Shown: positions 1 to 5,158, counted from the stretch's first letter. The stretch is DNA of 5,742 nt from Micrococcales bacterium (GCA_023252115.1 JAHEXM010000136.1:1-5742); one strand, 5' to 3'. Notes: generated from the letters alone by a model not told the origin. Numbers and translations are program-made.

Positions 1-6
1 AACTCG

Positions 7-633
7 ATGACCGCAATCGGCGACGGGAGAGGTACACGACTGGTTGACCCGTCCCCAAGCGTACGACGCGAAAGCCAAAAGCCTAATGAGCACCGCGACC
101 GCGATGGCGGGTATCGGGTTCACCTTCCGCCCGATGTGCTGGGTGCGCCTGTTATGCGAGTTCGAGATTTCGCGCGGGTTTTGTGGTGGATCGAACTTGG
201 CTTTGAATACGGTGCGCTGCACGGACGGCGTGATCGTCGCTTGTTGTCATTCGTGTTTGCGGTGCTGTGGTGGGTATTTCTTCCAATTGTGTCGCTGATG
301 GCGTTCATTCGTTTCGCGCGACCATGGGTGAAGTACTACATGACGCCCGAGCGTGACGTGGTGCTTGCTGTTGCTGTACACCGCTGGGGGTGGAGTGTAG
401 AGGACTATGGGTCCGCAAAACCAGGTACAAAACGTGGCGGGGATCTTCTTGCGATTCTGCAGCCGACCCTGTTATTAACCGCGGATGAGGAGGTTATCGA
501 GATTCGGGCAACGGCAGCGAACGAGGCGTTAGCAGCGAAGTACATGGACGCTGTTCCGGGTCTTGTCGATATTGGCCGCGGCTGGCCTCGCGGTCGTCGG
601 CTACGCCGTGAGCCTGGGGGAGGCCACCGTTAA
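7..633 (+). CDS. Hypothetical single-pass membrane protein with GNAT-like C-terminal tail
   Basis: An open frame of 208 residues ends at TAA 631-633. One clear membrane segment lies at about residues 79-101 (rich in L, F, W, V), flanked by basic RRDRR before and RFARPW after. A more weakly hydrophobic stretch with Trp pairs sits near residues 55-72. The soluble tail (about 120-208) has a run at 170-197, AANEALAAKYMDAVPGL then RGWPRGRR, resembling the end of GNAT-type acetyltransferase folds (residues before a Tyr and a PG loop). I see no full acetyl-CoA site, so enzymatic activity is not claimed. The start is uncertain: the frame is open to the window edge, only six bases precede ATG 7, and ATG 154 (residue 50) has no clear ribosome binding site. 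Such proteins do occur on actinobacterial mobile elements, but I do not recognise a named family. Confidence 0.55.
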   Translation: MTAIGDGRGTRLVDPSPSVRRESQKPNEHRDRDGGYRVHLPPDVLGAPVMRVRDFARVLWWIELGFEYGALHGRRDRRLLSFVFAVLWWVFLPIVSLMAFIRFARPWVKYYMTPERDVVLAVAVHRWGWSVEDYGSAKPGTKRGGDLLAILQPTLLLTADEEVIEIRATAANEALAAKYMDAVPGLVDIGRGWPRGRRLRREPGGGHR

Positions 634-638
634 CGATC

Positions 639-756
639 GTTTTCGGTGCACCTTATCGACACCACCAAGACGATCCCGACACGCCGTGTTCGGGTGCACC
701 AAAACTCGCCACCGAAACCTGCGTCAACCGAAACGAGAACGACGCCGTTTTCGGTT
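639..756. repeat. Cluster of short repeats upstream of the antitoxin operon (possible operator)
   Basis: Motif GTTTTCGGT occurs at 639-647 and 747-755, and its reverse-complement form ACCGAAAC at 711-718 and 727-734. The last two make an 8-bp inverted repeat, AACCGAAA 726-733 and TTTCGGTT 749-756. The palindrome GGTGCACC occurs twice, at 645-652 and 693-700. The right-hand copies lie directly upstream of the proposed -10 box of the antitoxin operon, where a repressor would block RNA polymerase. The repeats are seen directly; the operator role is inference from position, and the binding protein is unknown. Confidence 0.5.
675..694. repeat. Imperfect 8-bp stem-loop in the intergenic region
   Basis: CCCGA plus CAC pairs with GTG plus TCGGG around a GCC loop, with one bulged T at 689. 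It lies 42 bases after the stop of the membrane-protein gene. It could end that transcript, but no T-run follows, so a classical intrinsic terminator is not supported. Confidence 0.3.
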
Positions 757-762
757 AGTGCT

Positions 763-770
763 GGTAAAAT
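763..770 (+). promoter_or_regulatory. Extended -10 promoter for the antitoxin-fic-resolvase operon
   Basis: TAAAAT at 765-770 is preceded by TG and one base (TGGTAAAAT), the extended -10 pattern. No good -35 hexamer is visible at 16-18 bases upstream, which fits an extended -10 promoter. A transcript would start near 777, about 20 bases before the antitoxin ATG. The inverted repeat ending at 756 abuts this box. Confidence 0.5.
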
Positions 771-797
771 AGGGGAGACTTAGAGAAAGAGTGAATC

Positions 798-995
798 ATG
801 GCGCACGTGCTCACTACCGCTTGGCCGACTAGTGCCGAGGTCGAGCGTCGGCTTGCGTTCGCGGACGCTGCGTTGGCTGTTGCGGGCCATGAGGTGACTG
901 ATCCTGTTTTGCGTGATGTCCTGGCGCGGGCGGCTCGTCACGAGATCACGGGTGATGAGGCAATTGCTGAGACGCGTCGGCATGTCCAGGATTGA
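798..995 (+). CDS. VbhA-like small antitoxin of a Fic toxin-antitoxin pair, with degenerate inhibition motif
   Basis: A 65-residue helical protein directly upstream of a Fic gene, with a weak purine-rich ribosome binding site (GAAAGAG, 785-791) before ATG 798. Its length, position and pattern fit the VbhA-type antitoxins: an N-terminal helix (about 12-31), then a DP turn (35-36), then two short helices ending EITGDEAIAETRR. Family members carry an (S/T)xxxE(G/N) motif on the first helix, whose glutamate enters the Fic active site and blocks productive ATP binding. Here the aligned stretch is A25-L-A-V-A29-G30, so the Ser/Thr and the Glu are both Ala (codons GCG and GCG, each one base change from Ser TCG and Glu GAG). 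E32 is three residues later and might substitute. The stop TGA shares its A with the ATG of fic, implying coupled translation. Antitoxin identity is well supported by context; residue alignment was by eye. Confidence 0.78.
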   Translation: MAHVLTTAWPTSAEVERRLAFADAALAVAGHEVTDPVLRDVLARAARHEITGDEAIAETRRHVQD

Positions 996-1750
996 TGCCT
1001 CGTAAGCACGTTTTTCGTACCTGGAATGATTATTTCATTCCAGGTACGACTGTTTTGAGGAACAAGTTCACTGCGCCCGGCAGTCCCCACGGCGAAACAG
1101 ACCCGGATGCTCTGCGGACGTTGGAAGAGATGAGTACTGCGGTCCGCTTGGGGGAGTTGGAGGAAACTCCGATTGACGGTCGTTTTGACTACGATCACAT
1201 GAAGGCGATCCATCGTTACGTGTTCCAAGATGTGTATGAGTGGGCGGGGCAGGAGCGTGTGGCTCCGGTCGGGCAGTTCATGAGTAAGGATGGGCACAGC
1301 TACTATGGCGCTGGCCCGCATCTGACAGCAGCAGCCGAGGCGGAGTATGCGACGTTGGCGGGTAAGAACTTGTTGCGTGGACTCGGGCGGCGTGAGTTCG
1401 TTGACGAGCTTGCGGAGTGTTGGGGTGAGTTGAACGTCGTCCATAGTTTCCGTGAGGGGAATTCACGCACGCAATTCGTGTTTTTCTCTCAGCTTGCAGA
1501 ACAGGCGGGTTACTTCCTCGATGCTAAGCAATTCGCGCCTGGCGCGCCGTTGCGCGACGAGTTCGTGCAGGCGCGTTTCCATAGTCAGGACACTGGGCGC
1601 AACGACCGACTTGTGGGGGTACTTCGACGCGGTGTCGTCTCTTTTGATCCAGGTTCTCAGTCGCCGCCAGCATCCGGTCCGCAAGCACGTATCAAGGGGC
1701 CGCTGGGACTTGGCCGTGGTTACGGGACCAGCAGGCGGGGGAAACGGTGA
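995..1750 (+). CDS. fic: Fic-domain protein (putative nucleotidyltransferase toxin)
   Basis: A 251-residue Fic protein. The N-terminus carries the family signature WNDYFIPGTTVLRNKF (residues 10-25), then a helical region ending DYDHMKAIHRYVFQDVYEWAG (about 65-85). A flap region follows (near 88-105), then the catalytic motif at residues 150-161, HSFREGNSRTQF. Fic enzymes usually transfer AMP from ATP to a hydroxyl on a target protein, using the motif HPFx(D/E)GNGRxxR. Here the catalytic His150, Glu154, Asn156 and Arg158 are kept, but Pro is Ser151, the second Gly is Ser157 and the final Arg is Phe161. The ending AEQAGY and the tail FVQARFHSQDTGRNDR are typical of the mobile-element Fic group. 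The last 35 residues are a basic, Gly/Pro/Arg-rich tail. ATG 995 overlaps the antitoxin stop by one base; TTG 992 is a less likely start. AMP transfer is inferred, not shown, and the altered motif could change the chemistry. Confidence 0.88.
   Translation: MPRKHVFRTWNDYFIPGTTVLRNKFTAPGSPHGETDPDALRTLEEMSTAVRLGELEETPIDGRFDYDHMKAIHRYVFQDVYEWAGQERVAPVGQFMSKDGHSYYGAGPHLTAAAEAEYATLAGKNLLRGLGRREFVDELAECWGELNVVHSFREGNSRTQFVFFSQLAEQAGYFLDAKQFAPGAPLRDEFVQARFHSQDTGRNDRLVGVLRRGVVSFDPGSQSPPASGPQARIKGPLGLGRGYGTSRRGKR
1015..1049. repeat. Perfect 15-bp inverted repeat inside the start of fic
   Basis: Arms 1015-1029 (TCGTACCTGGAATGA) and 1035-1049 are exact reverse complements around a 5-base loop, TTATT. 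The hairpin begins 20 bases after the fic ATG and spans codons 7-19, the conserved TWNDYFIPGT stretch. TGTTTTG follows, a weak T-rich tail. In mRNA it could slow early elongation or attenuate transcription of the toxin relative to the antitoxin; in DNA it could be an intragenic operator. The role is inferred. Confidence 0.85.
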
Positions 1751-1752
1751 GA

Positions 1753-2331
1753 ATGAGTGTGATCGGTTACGCGCGGGTGTCGAAGCGGGAGCAAAGTCCG
1801 GCGGCGCAGGAGGCCGAGCTGCGCGCGGCCGGTGTGGAGCGGGTGTTCGTCGACCATGGCGAGTCGAGTCGCATCGCAGACAGGCCGCAGTGGGTTGCGT
1901 GTCTGGACTATCTTCGCGATGGTGACACGCTTTTGGTACGCCGTCTTGACCGTCTCGGCGGGTCGGAGCGGATCATCATTGAGACGCTGCACGATCTCGA
2001 ACAACGAGGAGTGAACATTAGGAGTCTGACAGAGCCGATGATAGACACGACGACGCCGATGGGCCGGGCGCTGTATGGCATTGTCGCGGTGTTCGCTCAG
2101 CTCCGTGTCGACACAATCCGAGAGAATACCCGGCGCGGTCTCGCGCATGCTCGAGCGCAGGGCCGTGTTGGTGGCCGTCCAACTGTGATGACAGCCGAGC
2201 GTGTCGATGCTGCGCTGCGGCTGCGCGCCAGTGGTGCGAGCATTAGTGCGATTGCTGGTGCCCTCGGTGTTGGCACCTCGTCTGTTTCGCGTGCGCTAAA
2301 CAAGGCCGATTCGTTGGCCCACATCGACTGA
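1753..2331 (+). CDS. Serine recombinase, resolvase/invertase family
   Basis: A 192-residue serine recombinase from ATG 1753. Residue numbers match the Tn3/gamma-delta resolvases: Arg8, nucleophile Ser10 (GYARVS), Gln14, Gln19, Asp34 and Arg44 (VDHGESS...DRP), and LDRL at 65-68. The long E helix and the basic link RVGGRP (138-143) lead to a C-terminal helix-turn-helix (about 150-183, ASGASISAIAGALGVGTSSV) of the Hin type. Such enzymes cut and rejoin DNA at paired sites, usually to resolve plasmid dimers or cointegrates. Unusual points: position 70 is Gly where RLGR is usual, and positions 118-119 and 125 are Arg-Val and Asn where Glu-Arg and Arg are common. These may be subfamily traits or loss of activity. 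GTG 1747 would give two more residues and a GTGA overlap with the fic stop. The preceding G-rich run (1736-1741) could serve either start. It is the last gene of the antitoxin-fic operon. Confidence 0.9.
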   Translation: MSVIGYARVSKREQSPAAQEAELRAAGVERVFVDHGESSRIADRPQWVACLDYLRDGDTLLVRRLDRLGGSERIIIETLHDLEQRGVNIRSLTEPMIDTTTPMGRALYGIVAVFAQLRVDTIRENTRRGLAHARAQGRVGGRPTVMTAERVDAALRLRASGASISAIAGALGVGTSSVSRALNKADSLAHID

Positions 2332-2411
2332 TCCTTACGAGGGTCCAACTCCAGGCAGTGACGCTTGCACCCCAACCATTCTTTTCCCTTCTTCCCGATA
2401 TTTGCTTTCTT

Positions 2412-2496
2412 TCGCACAGAGAATCCCTGTCAAGGGTGAGGCGAAGCCTCATCGCGTAGCGACGCATCGCGCTCTTGACAGGGATTCTCTGTGCGA
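2412..2496. repeat. Perfect 23-bp inverted repeat with structured spacer
   Basis: Left arm 2412-2434 and right arm 2474-2496 are exact reverse complements (outer end TCGCACAGAGAATCCCTGTC). The 39-base spacer itself folds: TGAGGC 2437-2442 pairs with GCCTCA 2446-2451 around GAA, and GCGT 2454-2457 pairs with ACGC 2462-2465. ATCGCG is repeated at 2451-2456 and 2466-2471. The result is a long stem topped by two small hairpins. It sits between the convergent ends of the resolvase gene (stop at 2331) and the small gene on the other strand (stop at 2570). Candidate roles include a recombination site for the resolvase, a two-way terminator, a single-strand origin or a structured RNA. Neither side has the T-run of a classical terminator. 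Confidence 0.85.
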
Positions 2497-2520
2497 TACC
2501 GGTTTTGAATCGGGGAGAAG

Positions 2521-2542
2521 GGAGCATTCAGTGAACTGCTCC
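2521..2542 (-). terminator. Weak stem-loop downstream of the minus-strand gene
   Basis: GGAGCA 2521-2526 pairs with TGCTCC 2537-2542 around a loop with inner TTCA/TGAA complementarity. Read on the minus strand it lies about 28 bases past the stop of the small coiled-coil gene and is followed by CTTCTCCCC. The T content after the stem is low, so this is a tentative terminator only. Confidence 0.25.
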
Positions 2543-2569
2543 GCATAGAAAACATAGGGCCAACAGCGG

Positions 2570-2884
2570 CTAATTAGGCTCGATAACAGGGGAGTATTGG
2601 CCTTCGGTTGTCGGTGATTTTGTCTTGCGTTGAGTGCGTGTTCGTACGCCAGGTTTTGGCTTAAGTTTTGCAAGGTCGCGTTCGGGAATACCTGCAACAA
2701 GTGCATTCCGGTACAGCGCCGTTTGTTGGCCTTCTGCTTCGGCCAATTCGGATCGTAGTCGGGTTGTTCGTTCTGCTGCTTTGGCCAGCGTTCTTACGGC
2801 AGCAACTTTCTTTTGAACGCTTTTCTCGATCTCATCACGGAGCTGTTTTTCGATGGCGTCAACGTCAATTATTGATGTACTCAC
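2570..2884 (-). CDS. Hypothetical small coiled-coil protein
   Basis: A 104-residue protein read on the minus strand from GTG (2884-2882) to TAG (2572-2570). Residues 8-60 are strongly helical and charged (IEKQLRDEIEKSVQKK, then LAKAAERTTRLRSELAEAEG), consistent with a coiled coil. A motif AGIPERDLAKLKPK follows at about 63-77, resembling the short end motif AGhxxxELxxLG seen in helix-turn-helix-like small proteins of actinobacterial elements. A basic, Thr-rich tail (78-94) ends the protein. There is no signal peptide or membrane segment. No Shine-Dalgarno is visible before the GTG, but a -10-like box ends six bases upstream, so the message may be leaderless. It lies opposite in orientation to both neighbouring operons. 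DNA binding or a mobilisation/replication accessory role is possible but not shown. I do not recognise the family. Confidence 0.65.
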   Translation of the reverse strand: MSTSIIDVDAIEKQLRDEIEKSVQKKVAAVRTLAKAAERTTRLRSELAEAEGQQTALYRNALVAGIPERDLAKLKPKPGVRTRTQRKTKSPTTEGQYSPVIEPN

Positions 2885-2890
2885 AACGGA

Positions 2891-2896
2891 AATGTA
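2891..2896 (-). promoter_or_regulatory. -10 box of a possible leaderless promoter
   Basis: On the minus strand the sequence reads TACATT and then six bases to the GTG start at 2884. This places the expected transcription start at or next to the start codon. Leaderless messages are common in actinobacteria. The -35 region is poor, so this is tentative. Confidence 0.35.
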
Positions 2897-2918
2897 CCAC
2901 TAGTCGCGGTCCGAATTC

Positions 2919-2946
2919 TGCACCGTCTTTGGTGACAGTCGGTGCA
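2919..2946. repeat. 7-bp inverted repeat in the intergenic region before mobC
   Basis: TGCACCG 2919-2925 pairs with CGGTGCA 2940-2946 over a 14-base spacer, and TCTTTT follows on the plus strand. An alternative inner pairing is CACC 2921-2924 with GGTG 2931-2934. It could stop read-through toward mobC, be a protein-binding site near oriT, or be part of the oriT region. No plus-strand gene precedes it closely, so a terminator role is not strongly favoured. Confidence 0.35.
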
Positions 2947-3012
2947 TCTTTTGACCGGTTCCCATACGACGCCGAAATTCGAAGTGGAACAGAGTCTGCA
3001 GAGCAAGCTATA

Positions 3013-3031
3013 GGTTTAGGTTCCCTAAACC
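3013..3031. other. oriT: Candidate origin of transfer (oriT) hairpin
   Basis: GGTTTAGG 3013-3020 and CCTAAACC 3024-3031 form a perfect 8-bp inverted repeat with a 3-base loop, about 97 bases before mobC. MOB-P oriT sites typically consist of such an inverted repeat with the nick a few bases to its 3' side, next to the mob promoter. The general arrangement (GGTTT...AAACCG then a short TGG/TAC-rich stretch) recalls RSF1010-type oriT, but no nick consensus could be fixed. Identification rests on position and shape only. Confidence 0.5.
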
Positions 3032-3042
3032 GCTTTGGTTAC

Positions 3043-3071
3043 TGGACTGTCGTCTTTCGTAACGGCATACT
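3043..3071 (+). promoter_or_regulatory. Promoter for the mobC-relaxase operon
   Basis: TGGACT at 3043-3048 (-35) and CATACT at 3066-3071 (-10) are separated by exactly 17 bases. A transcript would start near 3078, leaving a leader of about 50 bases. The promoter begins 12 bases after the candidate oriT hairpin, so relaxosome proteins bound there could also repress mob expression. Confidence 0.5.
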
Positions 3072-3083
3072 GTGCGTATGGTC

Positions 3084-3097
3084 CCCGCTGTTGCGGG
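3084..3097 (+). promoter_or_regulatory. Small hairpin in the mobC leader
   Basis: CCCGC 3084-3088 pairs with GCGGG 3093-3097 around TGTT. It lies in the predicted 5' leader, 17 bases ahead of the GGAGGA ribosome binding site (3115-3120). That site is strong and placed seven bases before ATG 3128, and it decides this start over the in-frame upstream codon at 3035. Confidence 0.4.
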
Positions 3098-3127
3098 TTC
3101 GCTGCGCTGGGCTTGGAGGAGTGTGGG

Positions 3128-3523
3128 ATGTCTGATGATAGGGGTTCGCATTTGTTTGGTCGGCGGCGGCGGGAGAACGATTCTGGTGGTGCCAGGGTCA
3201 AGTTCTACAAGGTGAAAGTCTCGGCTGAGGAACAGGCTCGGTTAGAAGGTCTTGCGATTGAGCAGCGTGTAACTGTGTCGAGGTTGTTGGTGGAGTCCAC
3301 GTTGGCGGATGGGCCGGAGAGTATTAGTGAGCGGCGACAGTTGGGTATCGCTTTAAACGAGGTTCGGCAGTTGTTGGCGAACGTTGCGAATAATGCGAAT
3401 CAGGTGGCGAAGTTTGCGAATTCTGAACGCCATGTTCCTGAGTGGGCGCGGACGGTAGTCGATGACTATCGACGGTTGCGGCCTCAACTGAATGCTGTCG
3501 TTGATGGACTGATTCGTTCATGA
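3128..3523 (+). CDS. mobC: MobC-family mobilisation accessory protein
   Basis: A 131-residue protein of the bacterial mobilisation (MobC) family. A basic N-terminus (GRRRREN) precedes a ribbon-helix-helix-like segment at about residues 23-59 (VKFYKVKVSAEEQARLEGLA, then VTVSRLLVESTLADG). The family hallmark lies at about 77-99: a Leu-rich helix with LLANVANNANQVAKFAN, matching the usual LxxIxNNxNQIAxxxN. MobC proteins bind oriT, help open the strands at the nick site and support the relaxase in the relaxosome. ATG 3128 is chosen because of the strong GGAGGAG just upstream. The stop codon overlaps the relaxase start (ATGA), so the two are translationally coupled. The region upstream contains a candidate oriT. 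Confidence 0.88.
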   Translation: MSDDRGSHLFGRRRRENDSGGARVKFYKVKVSAEEQARLEGLAIEQRVTVSRLLVESTLADGPESISERRQLGIALNEVRQLLANVANNANQVAKFANSERHVPEWARTVVDDYRRLRPQLNAVVDGLIRS

Positions 3524-5136
3524 TGCCGAACATCACGCGCGGCGACAGGATGAACGGCCTTTTGTCGTATCTTTTTGGGCCAGGTCGGGAGAATGAACAC
3601 GCTAATTCGCGTGTTGTTGCGGGGGACTCGGATTCGTTTCTTTGGTATGGCGGGCGTGATCTTGACGCTGGGGAAGTAGCGGCTTTGGCGCGGGACCTGG
3701 ATCGTACCCGTGTGTTGACGGGCACATCGGTGAGTGTTGTTCGTCGACGTTCGGACAGGCGGACGGGAGTTGTTGTTGAGGATCGCGCGCCAGCGCATGT
3801 GTGGCATTGTTCGCTGTCTCTGCGCCACGATGATAAGGAATTGACGGACGAGCAGTGGCAGGCGGTCGCTTCTGATTTTGTCGACGAGATGGGTTTTACG
3901 TCGCTAAGCGGAAAGGCTGAATGTAAGTGGGTTGCGGTCAACCACGGGTTGTCAAAGAAGGGCAACGCGCATGTCCACATCGCGGTTTCGATGGTTCGTG
4001 AAGATGGCACGAAAGCGAGTACCCATAACGATTTTTCTCGTGCCCAACGGATATGTATCGGACTTGAGCAGAAATATGGGTTGGCGATCACAAGTGATCG
4101 TGCGGCTGGGCTAGGAACGAGGGGTTGGAGTCCGGCAGCACGGGCGGCAGCTGAGCGGCGGGGAGCAATCGAGCCGGATGCAAGGCGGCTTGAGCGTGCG
4201 GTCCGGGCCGCCGCCGCAACATCGGCCGATGAAGCTGAGTTTGTGCGGAGGTGCCGCCGCAATGGTTTGTTGATTCGACCACGGTTTGCCAAGGGTCGTA
4301 ACGACATCGTTGAAGGTTATTCAGTCGCGTTGAGAGCGGAAAAAGGCGGGGTTGTGATTTGGCATGGCGGCAAGAAGTTGGCAAAAGACTTGACCATTAC
4401 GCGATTGCGAGCCGAGTGGCCCGATAGCGTTGACGCGGCGCAGTCTGCCGTCGACGAGTGGAGGGCCGCGTATCGCGGTGAACGGATCGTTTCACCTGGT
4501 CGTGAGGTGACCGAATATGATCCAGAGTTATGGCGGCAGAAGACCGAAAGCGTGCGGCAGATGCGCGAGCAATTGCGCGCTGTTCCGCTAGACGATAAGG
4601 CGACGTGGGCGATTGTTGCCAAGGAGACATCAGGGATTTTCGCCGCCTGGTCACAGCGGATTGAAGCAGTCCCAGGACCATTGGCCGCTGTTTCAACAGA
4701 ATTGGCGAGGTCCGCACAAATCCGTGCACACCAAGTTCGACCTCGACCAACGAAACTGGTTCGAATTGGTGGCGTCGCAATGCTTGCCGCAGCGAACATG
4801 TCTAAGGGCGGGAATGCCGCACAAACACTCTTGATGGTGCGGCAACTTGCGAATACTGCCGAGGCGATTCACGACGTAATTCACGCTCGAGGAGATGCCA
4901 CGCGGGCGGCGGAAATGGCGACCCTTGTGCGAACGAAGCTGGGTGGTGTCGCGAACGAATTGAAGCGAGAGGCAGACAAGTTTGCGACCACTGGGAAGAA
5001 TGTCGCACTCCGTGAACTTGGGAGGTTCAGTGACGGTAATTTGCGTGCAAACGATCAGTTACAGGATGGTCCTGTCGGGCCGAGGCCGGGAAAGATCGAG
5101 CCGTCCCCGCACCATGGGTCTGATTTAGGTAGATAG
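3520..5136 (+). CDS. MOB-P type relaxase (mobilisation nuclease)
   Basis: A 538-residue relaxase. The N-terminal nuclease domain (about 1-170) shows GLLSYLFGPGRENEH with candidate catalytic Tyr17, a HVWHCSLSL strand (93-101), WVAVNH (His142) and the metal-binding HVHIAVSMV strand with His151 and His153. These are the three motifs of VirD2/MobA-like HUH relaxases: the Tyr cuts one strand at oriT and stays bound to its 5' end while the strand is transferred. The middle (about 200-320) is helical and basic, as in the actinobacterial members. The C-terminal third is Ala-rich and helical without a recognised enzymatic domain, so no primase or helicase is fused. The start is ATG 3520 within the ATGA overlap with mobC; ATG 3523 would shorten it by one residue. 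No coupling protein or secretion gene is in the window, so the element may depend on a helper. Confidence 0.92.
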   Translation: MMPNITRGDRMNGLLSYLFGPGRENEHANSRVVAGDSDSFLWYGGRDLDAGEVAALARDLDRTRVLTGTSVSVVRRRSDRRTGVVVEDRAPAHVWHCSLSLRHDDKELTDEQWQAVASDFVDEMGFTSLSGKAECKWVAVNHGLSKKGNAHVHIAVSMVREDGTKASTHNDFSRAQRICIGLEQKYGLAITSDRAAGLGTRGWSPAARAAAERRGAIEPDARRLERAVRAAAATSADEAEFVRRCRRNGLLIRPRFAKGRNDIVEGYSVALRAEKGGVVIWHGGKKLAKDLTITRLRAEWPDSVDAAQSAVDEWRAAYRGERIVSPGREVTEYDPELWRQKTESVRQMREQLRAVPLDDKATWAIVAKETSGIFAAWSQRIEAVPGPLAAVSTELARSAQIRAHQVRPRPTKLVRIGGVAMLAAANMSKGGNAAQTLLMVRQLANTAEAIHDVIHARGDATRAAEMATLVRTKLGGVANELKREADKFATTGKNVALRELGRFSDGNLRANDQLQDGPVGPRPGKIEPSPHHGSDLGR

Positions 5137-5158
5137 AGACACGAGAAAGGAAAGTTTG

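Noticed and set aside
3..47. Possible 3' end of an upstream gene in frame 3 (LDDRNRRRERYTTG then stop)
   Set aside because: Fourteen residues at the window edge are too few to support a gene call.
44..298. Frame-2 open frame of 84 residues at the left edge
   Set aside because: It overlaps the longer frame with a clear membrane segment and becomes Cys-rich and incoherent after about 170. Its high third-position G+C near 44-180 is noted as an ambiguity only.
563..772. Frame-2 open frame beginning with a hydrophobic segment (ILAAAGLAVVGYAV)
   Set aside because: It overlaps the better-supported end of the membrane-protein gene and then runs through repeat-rich intergenic DNA with basic, unstructured codons.
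938..1444. 168-residue open frame on the minus strand across fic
   Set aside because: It is antisense to the conserved Fic sequence, with no domain logic and no ribosome binding site.
2332..2411. Possible tRNA or att-site remnant, or a gene fragment on the minus strand
   Set aside because: The GGGTCCAACTCC segment hints at a T-arm, but no acceptor or anticodon stem could be assembled, and no duplicate att core was found in the window.
2475..2503. Promoter starting with TTGACA in the right arm of the long inverted repeat
   Set aside because: The perfect -35 match has no acceptable -10 box at 16-18 bases (ACCGGT there), and the same holds for the mirrored copy on the other strand.
2951..2979. 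Promoter TTGACC with GAAATT at 17 bases
   Set aside because: The -10 box matches only three of six positions and the pair at 3043-3071 is better placed for mobC.
3324..4307. 327-residue open frame on the minus strand
   Set aside because: It is the antisense of mobC and the relaxase nuclease domain, whose motifs are unmistakable; the Ser/Arg-rich composition is typical of a shadow frame.
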